Shown here in pieces: positions 7,388 to 15,946 of a stretch of DNA of 64,000 nt. The stretch lies in assembly GCA_041653955.1 (NCBI GenBank), contig JBAZEH010000005.1, forward strand, positions 1 to 64,000, read 5' to 3'. The position numbers and the translations under genes are program-made. Numbering within the stretch: the stretch's first letter is position 1; every line of letters begins with the position of its first letter. This DNA is from UBA1562 sp041653955. GTDB lineage: Bacteria; Omnitrophota; Gorgyraeia; Gygaellales; Profunditerraquicolaceae. Under the pieces are notes generated by a model. The model was not told where the DNA came from. It saw only the letters and a list, made by a program, of their open reading frames with translations, and searched no databases.

Positions 7388-8972
7388 CTAATAAAGCTTA
7401 TTGCCCCTTCTTCCCACGGCGTCAAATCCAAACAGCTCTTCAAGCCTGTCGGGTATATGTTCGGAAAGAATGGCTAGCGCAGCTGCCGCAAGCTCTAATT
7501 TTTCGCGGAATAGCTCGCAGCTTCTATCGTAAGGTACAGCGGGGTCCCCGTTGAAATAATAGTTTATATTAAGGCAGGAACCTGTCGTACGGCAGAGCGC
7601 GAAAAGTTCACACTCCCCGCAGTGTAAAAAACGCCCTTTTATCTTCCGCGTGAAAGCGCGGTAAGCCCTCTTATCTAAACCGGAAAGCACGTTACCGAGC
7701 CTGAAATCTTCTATGCCCAAAAAAGACGTGCAAGGATAAATATCGCCTTCAGCGGTTACGGCAAATTGCCCTCTTGCCGCGGGGCAGCCCCCGGTGACCT
7801 CATGGCTATAATAAAGCCTCTGCATCAATTTAAAAAAACGGTTGAAGAATGTTTTACGGTAATCAAGGGATCCGGCTAACGTATCCTTTATGTAACACCT
7901 CGCCAGTTTTTCATATTCCCTGCGCAAGATCGCGCGCTGTTCCGGAGTATTGAAGAAATACCTCTCCCTGCTGGGGGTTATCCTGTGGCAGGCATCTTCG
8001 CTTTCAAACAACTCGACGCGCTCAAAACCCAGCCTTTTTAAGTCGGAATATAAAGCCGGCATATCGCTGCAAAACGGAGTTACTGTAGCGCGCCCCACAA
8101 GCCTCTTCATAATACCGTCGGGCATATTTTTCAGGTTTGAGGCGATCTTATTAAAACTGCCCTTGCCCGTAACGAAAGGCCTGTTATTATCATGCACCTT
8201 TTTACGGCCGTCTACACTCACGGCGATCTGCACGCCGCTGTCAATCAACTTCTTTGCCAAGGCGGGAGTAAGCAGGGTGCCGTTAGTGGCAAGCAGAAAA
8301 TGAAAATTTACCCCCCACCTCTTTTGATTGCCCCTGCAGTATTCTACCGCCGCGAAAAGAGTCTTGGTGTTCAAAAGCGGTTCTCCGCCGTAAAAATCCA
8401 CCACAAGGTCGTTATCATCTCCGCGCATATCAACCAGCATATCAACAGCCTTAAAGGCGACTCTGCTGCTCATTTCTCCGGAAGAGGCAGCGGCTTTAAC
8501 CCGGCGGCCTTTGACTTTTGAAAAAGCGCGGTTTGAGTATTTCCCCCGGTCATTCCAGCAATATAAACATTTTAAATTACAGCGGGAGGTAAGGTTAAGG
8601 GTAATATCGGTGACGCAGTCTTTTGCGGTATCATCCCCCGAAGAGACCCCTGCGGTAACCGGAAAATATTCCAGTATTTCACGGGGTATACCGTATCTTC
8701 TTCCGGATCCATACGCGTGAGCTAAAGAAAAATGCGATGGAAGCGAAAATCCGTCATTCCATTTCTTCAATGCATTATATGTTTCGGGGGATAGATTGTA
8801 AAAATCGCCTGTGCGGGTTGAGATACCGATACAACGGCCTAGCTTCTTGAAAAGATATACTGGCTTCTTGATGGGCTCTTCCCTATAATTACCAGAGCAC
8901 CCTGCCCGAGCGGCAATAACGAGAGAGCTTCCTTTTTGCTTTAGAGACTTTATTTACCCTGGTCGCTTTCAT
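7388..8972 (-). CDS. Radical SAM/SPASM peptide-maturase-like protein, frameshifted near the 5' end
   Basis: The body has the SAM cluster motif CNLKCLYC and FYGGEPLLN, then a C-terminal SPASM region with Cys in GGCPAARG, DIYPCTS, HCGECELFALC and RSCELF, as in anaerobic sulfatase and RiPP maturases. The open frame of the body extends upstream to about 8955 with no ATG, GTG or TTG except TTG at 8770. That upstream part reads LFKKLGRCIGIS and FYNLSPETYNALKKW, resembling the PqqD-like N-terminal domain of SPASM maturases. A strong start (AAGGAGTAAATATG, ATG at 8972) lies in another frame. Removing one A from the A5 run at 8933-8937 joins them into about 527 residues. The gene is inactive unless the indel is an assembly error. 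No precursor peptide gene is seen. Confidence 0.8.
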
Positions 8973-9035
8973 ATTTACTCCTTAACTGTTATTTTCCTAC
9001 ACGTCAACGCAAATTGCAAGAAAAATCTACGCGGC

Positions 9036-10370
9036 TTATTTATGAGGGGTCTGTTCGATATTGATATAATCGGTGAAATTTATATCCTCCCCTATCTCCT
9101 GCTTTACGGTGCGCACCCTGTCAGGGGTATAGGGGTGGGTTTTAAAATAAGAATATTGCCTGGGAGGCCTTCTGCGGTCCAACTCTTCCAATTTACGCAA
9201 AAAAGCGATCATCCCCTTAGGATCATATCCAGCTAATCTGGCGTAACGGCTCGCTAACTGGTCGGCGAGCAGCTCATCTTCCCGCGAGTATCCCGTCATT
9301 ATTGAAGCGAAGGCGAGGTCTGTTGCGCCTCCGGCACCCGCCGTCTGGGGCACAGCCGCAGTCAATATCCTGAAAAAATTATACCCCATTATAGCCTGTA
9401 GTTTCTTTATGCTATGCCTGGCAACGATATGCGCGACTTCATGCGCCAGGACGCACGCCAGCTCATCGTCATTATCTACCTTATCCACGAGCCCGCTGTT
9501 CACGTATATAAACCCTCCGGGCAGGGAAAAGGCATTCGCCTCATCATCCTCTATCACCTTAAAAGTATATTTTATATCTTTCCTGTCGCAGACATCCACG
9601 ATCTTCCTGCCGATATCCTCAACGCGTTTCTGCACCAGGGGGTCCAGAACAAGCTTATACTCCTCTTCTACCTGCCGCGCCACGGATTCCCCTATTTTTA
9701 CCTCTCTATCAGTACTGTAATAGTATGCCTCTTCCTGCTTAGTCACAATATTGTATTCGGTAGAACACCCCGAGGCAAAAAAGCATAACAGGATAAAAAC
9801 GGAGATCAGCCCCATATCCCTGAATATGCGGTATAATCTCCTTAAAGGCAGGCCCACAACATTATAAAAACACCCCTCTATGCGCCGGATAAAAAACGCG
9901 CCTTTGCCCTGGATATCAAAGCTGCCCGCTTTATCCAGCGGAGAAACGCGGGCAAAATAATCTTTTATCTGTTTATCGCTTAACCTGTCCATATATACCT
10001 TTGTCTTCTCGCACCCCGTCTTTACCTTACACTTATCCTTGTCTATGACGGCGACCCCGGTATAAAGCCACTGCGGCTTACGGGAGAGCCTTTTCAACAT
10101 CCGGCGCGCGTCCTCCATATCTTTAGGCTTACCGAACAGTTTGCCATCCTGCACCGCTATCGTGTCGGCCCCGATAATAATACCGCCCTTTACCTTCGCG
10201 GACACGCTCTTAGCTTTAGCCAGGGCATTCCTCTTCACCAATGCCGCGTATGATTGCCCGCGCTTTCTGTCCTCTGTTATTTCAGCAGGCAGGACCCTGA
10301 ACTTCAACCCGAATATCTCAAGCAGTTTCCTGCGCGCCCTGGAGTCGGAAGCTAAATATATTTTTCTCAT
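9036..10370 (-). CDS. Maf-family nucleotide pyrophosphatase fused to M48 metallopeptidase
   Basis: One open frame of 444 residues. Residues 1-185 are a complete Maf/YhdE domain (YLASDSRARRKLL, IIGADTIAV, SPLDKAGSFDIQGKG, YNVVGLPL), a house-cleaning nucleoside triphosphate pyrophosphatase. Directly after it comes MGLISVFILLCFFASGC, a membrane segment with a lipobox-like end, then an M48 domain with LAHEVAHIVARHS (HExxH) and the third-ligand region SREDELLADQLA. M48 proteins of this type are periplasmic. Either this is a real fusion with the membrane segment as anchor, or the M48 lipoprotein starts at internal ATG 9815 and maf has lost its stop. Start at 10370 chosen from homology and the 1-nt gap to the upstream gene. 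Confidence 0.85.
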   Translation of the reverse strand: MRKIYLASDSRARRKLLEIFGLKFRVLPAEITEDRKRGQSYAALVKRNALAKAKSVSAKVKGGIIIGADTIAVQDGKLFGKPKDMEDARRMLKRLSRKPQWLYTGVAVIDKDKCKVKTGCEKTKVYMDRLSDKQIKDYFARVSPLDKAGSFDIQGKGAFFIRRIEGCFYNVVGLPLRRLYRIFRDMGLISVFILLCFFASGCSTEYNIVTKQEEAYYYSTDREVKIGESVARQVEEEYKLVLDPLVQKRVEDIGRKIVDVCDRKDIKYTFKVIEDDEANAFSLPGGFIYVNSGLVDKVDNDDELACVLAHEVAHIVARHSIKKLQAIMGYNFFRILTAAVPQTAGAGGATDLAFASIMTGYSREDELLADQLASRYARLAGYDPKGMIAFLRKLEELDRRRPPRQYSYFKTHPYTPDRVRTVKQEIGEDINFTDYINIEQTPHK

Positions 10371-10371
10371 C

Positions 10372-11616
10372 TCATAACAGGGCCGCGCTCTCTCCGGCAA
10401 GATAACCGGTAGAGAATGCGGCCTGTAAATTAAACCCGCCTGTATCGGCGTCCACGTCAATTATCTCTCCGGCAAAATAAAGCCCTTTGATAAGACGCGA
10501 CTCCATCGTGCGAGGGTTTATATCCTTTAAAGAGACCCCTCCGCGGGTGACCATCGCGTCTTCTATGGGGCGGGGCCTTACAATATCAAGGCGCATCCCC
10601 TTAAACAATGATACCAGCGCCTCCCGCTCTTTAAGGGTAACCTGGCTCGCTTGCCTCTTTTCCGGAACCCTGGCTATATCAATGAACAGGTCCACTAACC
10701 GCGCTGGCAACAGGCTCTTCAGCGTATTTTTGATATTTTTTCTGGGGTTAGCCTTAAACTCCCTTAAGAGGCGCGCGTGCAGCTGCTCCCTGCTTAAGGC
10801 TGGTTTCAGGTCTATCTCTACATATACGGAGCTGCCAGGCTTAAACCAATCCGCTATCCGGCCGCTTAAAGAAAGGACAAGCGGGCCGGAGATGCCGAAC
10901 CCCGTAAACATAAGCTCCCCTATTTCAGAACTTATCTCTTTTTTTGTATCACTGAATCTTAAGCGTATATTCTTCAGCGTCACCCCTTCCAGCAATTTTG
11001 GGTAATGCTGCCTTGCCTCAAGGGGCACCAGTCCCGGGCGAAACGGCACTATACGGTGCCCTAATCTGCCGGCCAGCTTTAATCCTTCCCCCGTAGAGCC
11101 GGTAAAACCGTAAGATACCCCTCCGGTAGCTAAAATAACTTTATCGGCCGCGATCACCCTGCCGTCTGCAAGAGATAAACCTTTTATTGTATTATCCCGC
11201 GTGAATATATCTTTAACTACGGACTTATAAATTATTTGCACCCCGTTCTTCAGCAATTCTTTCTTGAGGATTTCGGCCACGCTTACCGAGCTGTCAGTCT
11301 GCGGAAAAACGCGCAGCTGCCTTTCAATCTTCAATTTCAGCCCCCTCTTTTCAAAGAAACGCATCAATTCAAGATTAAAGAATTTCTTGAAGGCATCCCT
11401 TAAGAACTGTCCGTTACCGGTAAACCTCTTGATAAAGGAATCTAGATCGCAGGTGTTGGTGAGATTGCAGCGGCCCTTGCCGCTCAAAAGAAGTTTCCTG
11501 CCTAAGATAGGATTTTTTTCTATTAAAGTTACCTGACGGATGAGCTCGCCTGCTTTTATGGCGGCCATCATCCCCGCCGGCCCGCCGCCCACCACAACTA
11601 TTTTTTTATTATCCAC
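10372..11616 (-). CDS. HI0933/BaiN-family FAD-dependent oxidoreductase
   Basis: 414-residue flavoprotein with the N-terminal dinucleotide fold IVVVGGGPAGMMAAIKAGE and the family motif GRKLLLSGKGRCNLTN. ILATGGVSYGFTGSTGEG and the C-terminal LYFAGEIIDVDADTGGFN, which closes the FAD site, are also present. The physiological substrate of this common family is not established. GTG start 6 nt after the pyrE stop, so it is probably read in the pyrE transcript. Confidence 0.92.
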   Translation of the reverse strand: MDNKKIVVVGGGPAGMMAAIKAGELIRQVTLIEKNPILGRKLLLSGKGRCNLTNTCDLDSFIKRFTGNGQFLRDAFKKFFNLELMRFFEKRGLKLKIERQLRVFPQTDSSVSVAEILKKELLKNGVQIIYKSVVKDIFTRDNTIKGLSLADGRVIAADKVILATGGVSYGFTGSTGEGLKLAGRLGHRIVPFRPGLVPLEARQHYPKLLEGVTLKNIRLRFSDTKKEISSEIGELMFTGFGISGPLVLSLSGRIADWFKPGSSVYVEIDLKPALSREQLHARLLREFKANPRKNIKNTLKSLLPARLVDLFIDIARVPEKRQASQVTLKEREALVSLFKGMRLDIVRPRPIEDAMVTRGGVSLKDINPRTMESRLIKGLYFAGEIIDVDADTGGFNLQAAFSTGYLAGESAALL

Positions 11617-11622
11617 CTGAAA

Positions 11623-12177
11623 TCAAACGCCCAGGTCTTTTATGGTAAATATGGATTCTAGTTTAAGCCCGATTCCGGAGAGATTTTCGCCTGCCCCTTC
11701 CATCCTGTCTACTATTACGATCGCTTTCTCCACGCGGACGCCCAGCTCATCCAGCGCCTCCTTTGCCTCAATAAGCGAACCGCCGGTAGTAGCCACGTCA
11801 TCAACAAGTATTGCCTTATCTGTATTATTTAAAGGGGGCCCTTCTATCCGGCGCTGCGTCCCATGCCCCTTCGCCGCCTTCCTGACGATAAATGTTTTAA
11901 TGGGTATCTTCTCAATATGGCTTAACGCGGCAGCCGCGCCCACAATAGGGTCAGCGCCCAAGGTAGGCCCTCCTATAGCGGTAATACCCGTGCCTTCTGC
12001 CAACCCCAGGATAATAGAGGCTACCAGATACGCCCCTTCAGGGGTAAGGGTAATAATCCTGCCGTCAAGATAATAGCTGCTCTTCTTGCCGGAAGATAGC
12101 GTAAAATCACCTTTTTTAAACGCCTCTTTCTTAAGCAGCGCTAACAGGCTTATTTTAAGGTCTTCTATTCTTTCCAT
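11623..12177 (-). CDS. pyrE: Orotate phosphoribosyltransferase PyrE
   Basis: Adds phosphoribose from PRPP to orotate in pyrimidine synthesis. Type I PRTase fold with the PRPP loop AILVDDVATTGGSLIEA and conserved GDFTLSSGKKSSYYLDGR. Start placed at ATG 12177 (MERIEDLK). The in-frame TTG at 12213 is the -35 box of its own promoter (12185-12213), so the 12-codon extension is not coding. The -10 box ends 7 nt before this ATG, which predicts a leaderless mRNA. Confidence 0.95.
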   Translation of the reverse strand: MERIEDLKISLLALLKKEAFKKGDFTLSSGKKSSYYLDGRIITLTPEGAYLVASIILGLAEGTGITAIGGPTLGADPIVGAAAALSHIEKIPIKTFIVRKAAKGHGTQRRIEGPPLNNTDKAILVDDVATTGGSLIEAKEALDELGVRVEKAIVIVDRMEGAGENLSGIGLKLESIFTIKDLGV

Positions 12178-12184
12178 ATATATA

Positions 12185-12213
12185 ATTTTACTCCCGTAGC
12201 ATATAAGTGTCAA
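12185..12213 (-). promoter_or_regulatory. Sigma70-type promoter of pyrE (leaderless)
   Basis: Minus strand TTGACA (12208-12213), 17-bp spacer, TAAAAT (12185-12190), then TATATAT and the ATG of pyrE. The expected transcription start falls at or 1 nt before the start codon. It begins just after the histidine kinase stop codon. Confidence 0.75.
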
Positions 12214-12214
12214 A

Positions 12215-14014
12215 TTATATTGTGTCCAGGCATCTCGCGGAGGCAGCAGGAAGCTTTATCGTAAAGGTAGCCCCCTCATCAGGGGAACTTTGCGCGTAAA
12301 CAGAGCCACCCTGGGTCTTGGCGATATGGTAAACAATAGCCAGGCCCAATCCCGTGCCTTCACCTATGGGCTTGGTGGTAAAAAAAGGATCAAATATCCT
12401 GGCGATATTATCGTGCGGTATACCGATACCCGTATCCGAGATACTGATCAACACAGACCTTTCTTCCTCCAGGTATCCTGTCCTTACAGTAATCATCCCT
12501 CCGTCCTTATCCGACTTCTTGCGTATGGCCCATTGGGCGTTAGTAACAAGGTCAAATATTGCCTGCTGTAAAAGCTGCGGGTCACTCCTGACAAAAGGGA
12601 GGTCAGGGATAAACTCGGTTTTGATACTGATATTCTGCAGCTTCAGCTCATGCTCCACCAGCGCCAATACTCTTTCCGCCATTTCGTTTAAAGAGAGGTC
12701 CTGCGATATCCCCGCGGACTGGTGGGAAAAACTCAACAAGGAACGGATTATTTTGGTGCATCTTTGCGCGGATTCCTCTATGCTGGCCAGTATTTGCTTA
12801 AAATCCTCGTAATCAAACTTACGCTCCTGCTCAGCCATCATCCTGACCAGCTGGACATTATTCAACACGCCCGATAAAGGATTATTTATTTCATGGGCTA
12901 CGCCTCCGGCCAGCAGGCCTATAGAAGCCATCTTGGCAGACTGCAGCAGCTGTTCCTGGGCCTCTTTAAGCTTATCATAGGCGGATTGCAGCTTTTCTTC
13001 TGTCTTCCTGCGTTCCGCTATCTCACTGATAAGCTTATCTTTCTGTTCAAAGAAACGGAATATCAGCAAGGCTATCCTTCCAAAATCGCTCCTCTCCTTG
13101 CATAACCCGGAAATATATTCCGGTTCATTCTTGCTTAATGTCATAGATATCATCCTCAAGGGGGCAGATATCCAGCGGGTAAGCGCTAAAGAAAAGGTGG
13201 CTAAAGTGACGGCCGCGAAAATAAGCAGTAAAATATACAGCCTTTTACTCGTAGCCATAAAACCCTTTAATACGGCTGACTTAGATGAAATATCCAACCG
13301 CGCTAACGGAGCCCCGTCCCAAGCTGCCAACTCCCTGGAGAAATAGATCGTATCCTTTGCGTTTCCTGCGCCTGAAGCCGGTTCTACGCTGCTGCGGCCC
13401 ATAGCCCCCATAGGCACAACCTCTATCTTGCTGCCGGTCACTCTTTCTATCTCTCCTACATATTCGCTATCCCATAGGCGCGCCGTAAAAAAGTACCCCC
13501 GAGGAAGCGTCTTCCTTTCGGGGTCGCTGGTAGGATGCACGGTAGCGCCGTGAAATTCCATCAAACCTTCCGGAGTCCAGGCGTAAAACTCGCTGAACCT
13601 GGATTTCTCAAAGATTATGGATATGGCTTCTTTCGGCAGCGGTATCTCAACAAGGTTACTGCCCTCTATGTTGTTAAAAGAGTGTATCAACTCTCCGTTA
13701 AGGGAATAAGTCCAGGCAGCGTTCGCGCCGAAAGTTACCATCGATGCCTCTATATTCTCACGCGCCCATTCCTTATCCCTGCTCCTGGTAAAATCTACGA
13801 ATTCATCCCAATAAGTATAATCATAGACAAAAGATACCAGGGCCCTGCTCTTAAGGCCGATAACGGTATCAAAGACAACCTCCTTATCCGCCCTTTGCCC
13901 GCTAAGCAGCGCGGCGGCTCTTTGATGTTCAAAGTTGCTATGTAACAGCATTAAAACCGCGAATAAGGCCAGTAGCAAAAACAACAGGAGGGTTATTTTG
14001 GTATGTATCTTCAT
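12215..14014 (-). CDS. CHASE4-domain sensor histidine kinase
   Basis: Membrane sensor. A TM segment near the N-terminus is followed by a large extracytoplasmic region (about residues 35-255) resembling CHASE4 (YDYTYWDEFVDF), then TM2 (IFAAVTLATFSLAL), a HAMP-like linker and a coiled-coil (residues about 325-360). The HisKA H-box is VAHEINNPLSG; the ATPase domain has DTGIGIPHDN and GEGTGLGLAI. No response regulator lies next to it, so its partner is unknown. Start set at 14014 rather than 14020, because the -10 box CATAAT ends 7 nt upstream and no ribosome site is present. Confidence 0.92.
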   Translation of the reverse strand: MKIHTKITLLLFLLLALFAVLMLLHSNFEHQRAAALLSGQRADKEVVFDTVIGLKSRALVSFVYDYTYWDEFVDFTRSRDKEWARENIEASMVTFGANAAWTYSLNGELIHSFNNIEGSNLVEIPLPKEAISIIFEKSRFSEFYAWTPEGLMEFHGATVHPTSDPERKTLPRGYFFTARLWDSEYVGEIERVTGSKIEVVPMGAMGRSSVEPASGAGNAKDTIYFSRELAAWDGAPLARLDISSKSAVLKGFMATSKRLYILLLIFAAVTLATFSLALTRWISAPLRMISMTLSKNEPEYISGLCKERSDFGRIALLIFRFFEQKDKLISEIAERRKTEEKLQSAYDKLKEAQEQLLQSAKMASIGLLAGGVAHEINNPLSGVLNNVQLVRMMAEQERKFDYEDFKQILASIEESAQRCTKIIRSLLSFSHQSAGISQDLSLNEMAERVLALVEHELKLQNISIKTEFIPDLPFVRSDPQLLQQAIFDLVTNAQWAIRKKSDKDGGMITVRTGYLEEERSVLISISDTGIGIPHDNIARIFDPFFTTKPIGEGTGLGLAIVYHIAKTQGGSVYAQSSPDEGATFTIKLPAASARCLDTI

Positions 14015-14021
14015 GGTCATA

Positions 14022-14049
14022 ATTATGCCATATTTTGCTTATATATCAA
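14022..14049 (-). promoter_or_regulatory. Promoter of histidine kinase gene (leaderless)
   Basis: Minus strand TTGATA (14044-14049), 16-bp spacer, CATAAT (14022-14027), then 7 nt to the ATG at 14014. It is divergent from the comF promoter 36 bp away. Confidence 0.5.
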
Positions 14050-14085
14050 TATATTTTACGTCAAAAATGCTGCCGAGTTCTAAGA

Positions 14086-14114
14086 TTGACAAACCTTATT
14101 TTAATTGTTATGAT
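14086..14114 (+). promoter_or_regulatory. Sigma70-type promoter of comF (leaderless)
   Basis: TTGACA (14086-14091), exact 17-bp spacer, TATGAT (14109-14114). The predicted start lies at about 14121, the A of the second ATG of comF. No Shine-Dalgarno is present. Confidence 0.8.
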
Positions 14115-14120
14115 ATGGGC

Positions 14121-14846
14121 ATGTTAGGCGGGTTTTTTAATGCTCTGGCCGATATTATTTACCCCAGGGTATGCCTGGTCTGCAGAGGGCCCCTTAAAGA
14201 AAGGCCTTCTATTGATAACTTAGTATGCGCGGGGTGCTGGAGCAATATCAAAAAGAACTCTCCCCCCTTCTGCCGGTGTTGCGGCAGGCAATTGGCAAAA
14301 CCCGTGACAAAAACTATATGCCCTGTCTGCGTAAGAAAACCCGTGCACTTTGACCGGGCATTTGCCCCTTGCCCTTATGAGGGGATAGTCAAAGAGCTGA
14401 TACGCGCTTTTAAATACCGCGGCAAGGATTATCTGGGCCCGACGCTGGCCAGCTTAATGACGGAATTTATAAAGGAGTACGCTATCCCTGTAGAACTTAT
14501 GGATATGATCATACCTGTGCCGCTATCCAACGTCAGGCTGAGGGAAAGGGAATTCAACCAGGCGCGCATATTAAGCGAGAATATCGCGCGCGCCTTTAAT
14601 AAAGAGCTGTCGGGCGACAGCCTCAAGCGCGTAAAACATACGCGCAACCAGGCAGAACTGGAGGCCGGCGAACGCCTTTTGAACGTAAAAGACAGCTTCG
14701 CCGCGGTAAAAAAAGAAATTATAAAAAACAGGAATATCCTGCTGGTTGACGACGTGCTGACTACGGGCGCGACCTGCTCGGAGGCAGCGCGCGCCTTAAA
14801 AGGCGCCGGGGCCAATGTAGTTTTTGTCCTGACGCTGGCTAACTAA
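14121..14846 (+). CDS. comF: ComF family phosphoribosyltransferase-like protein
   Basis: ComF/GntX-type protein. An N-terminal zinc-finger region has Cys in PRVCLVC, CAGC, CRCCGR and CPVCVRK. The C-terminal PRTase domain has LIRAFKYRGKDY, PVPLSNVRLREREFNQA and the PRPP loop NILLVDDVLTTGATCSEA. Family members act in DNA uptake in competent bacteria; the role here is inference. The frame is open far upstream, but the promoter at 14086-14114 places the mRNA 5' end at this ATG, so the longer frame is rejected; ATG 14115 lies within the promoter's discriminator. lptF follows after 2 nt. Confidence 0.88.
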   Translation: MLGGFFNALADIIYPRVCLVCRGPLKERPSIDNLVCAGCWSNIKKNSPPFCRCCGRQLAKPVTKTICPVCVRKPVHFDRAFAPCPYEGIVKELIRAFKYRGKDYLGPTLASLMTEFIKEYAIPVELMDMIIPVPLSNVRLREREFNQARILSENIARAFNKELSGDSLKRVKHTRNQAELEAGERLLNVKDSFAAVKKEIIKNRNILLVDDVLTTGATCSEAARALKGAGANVVFVLTLAN

Positions 14847-14848
14847 AT

Positions 14849-15946
14849 ATGAAAATACTGCGTAATTATTTTTTGAAGGAATTTATCGGCCCTCTTTTCA
14901 TGGCATTGGGGGTGCTTACCTTTGTCATGATACTCGGAAACCTTATCAAGATCGCCGATTTAGTCATAAACAAGGGCGTGGATATCTTCAATGTCTCCAA
15001 GCTGCTGGTATTAATGATACCCTATCTCCTGACATACACCATGCCTATTGCCGCTCTTACGGCAGTGCTTCTTTCTTTGGGAAGGCTCTCAAGCGACAAT
15101 GAGATAATAGCCATCAGGGCAAGCGGCATCAATATGTTCAGCCTTATAGCCCCGCTGCTTATAGTCGGGTTGATAATAAGCCTGATACTGGTGGTATTTA
15201 ATGACCGGGTCATACCTTACGCGCATTTCGCCACCAGGAAGACGATCATGGAGATCGGGGTAAAAAACCCTACTGCCGCGCTTGAGCCGGGGATATTCAT
15301 AGACTCCTTCGAGAAATATGTCCTTTTTATCTATAAAATAGATAAGAACAAGCTGAATAACGTGCGCATATACGAACCGCAGGGGGAAGACAGGCCGGCG
15401 CGCACTATCGTAGCCAAAAGAGGGGAATTTATCGCGGTGCCGGAAAAGAATATGATCAAATTAAAGCTTATGGAGGGGACTTCCGATGAGCCGGACCCGG
15501 AAAACCCGAACAATTTCTATAAGCTGAACTTCAAGACCTATTTCATGACCCTGAACCTTGGCCAGATGCGCGATACGAGCAATATTGAGAAAAAACCCAA
15601 GGATATGACCATACAAGAGTTAAAACACGAGATCAAAAAAAGAGAAAAAGATGGTATTGACCCTGCCCCGCTTATAACCGAAATAAACGAAAAGATATCC
15701 CTCGCCTTCGCCTGCTTTGTGCTGATGCTCTTCGGTATACCCCTGGCAATAATCACCCGCCGCCGCGAGAAATCCATCAACTTCGGCATGGCCTTTCTTA
15801 TCGTCGGGATATATTACCTCATGCTCCTGGGCTCCCAGGCCCTGGGGATACAGGGTAAACTGAATCCCATGATCGCCATGTGGATACCCAATATAATACT
15901 GGGGGGGATAGGGGCTACGCTGACATATAAATTATGCGTATCTTAG
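14849..15946 (+). CDS. lptF: LPS export ABC transporter permease LptF (LptF/LptG family)
   Basis: Inner-membrane permease of the Lpt complex that drives lipopolysaccharide to the outer membrane. The topology is that of YjgP/YjgQ: membrane segments in the first ~100 residues, a periplasmic beta-jellyroll in the middle (about 130-265) and three membrane segments near the C-terminus. LSSDNEIIAIRASG is the conserved coupling region. It overlaps the next permease gene by 13 bp. The choice of F over G rests on gene order only. Confidence 0.88.
   Translation: MKILRNYFLKEFIGPLFMALGVLTFVMILGNLIKIADLVINKGVDIFNVSKLLVLMIPYLLTYTMPIAALTAVLLSLGRLSSDNEIIAIRASGINMFSLIAPLLIVGLIISLILVVFNDRVIPYAHFATRKTIMEIGVKNPTAALEPGIFIDSFEKYVLFIYKIDKNKLNNVRIYEPQGEDRPARTIVAKRGEFIAVPEKNMIKLKLMEGTSDEPDPENPNNFYKLNFKTYFMTLNLGQMRDTSNIEKKPKDMTIQELKHEIKKREKDGIDPAPLITEINEKISLAFACFVLMLFGIPLAIITRRREKSINFGMAFLIVGIYYLMLLGSQALGIQGKLNPMIAMWIPNIILGGIGATLTYKLCVS

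Noticed and set aside
8928..8942. Programmed ribosomal frameshifting in the maturase
   Set aside because: A +1 move is needed, while the A5 run would favour -1, which leads to a stop; an indel is simpler.
8889..8972. A 27-codon peptide gene (MKATRVNKVSK...) with a strong ribosome site, next to the maturase, as a possible RiPP precursor
   Set aside because: The next frame continues as the N-terminal domain of the maturase and one deleted A joins them; the peptide has one Cys and no leader/core look.
10371..10460. 30-residue extension before Maf
   Set aside because: It overlaps the HI0933 gene; the Maf start MRKIYLASDS is clear.
13935..14120. 60-residue N-terminal extension of ComF with a membrane-like segment
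   Set aside because: It covers the divergent promoters and the end of the kinase gene; homology starts at MLGGFFNALADIIYPR.
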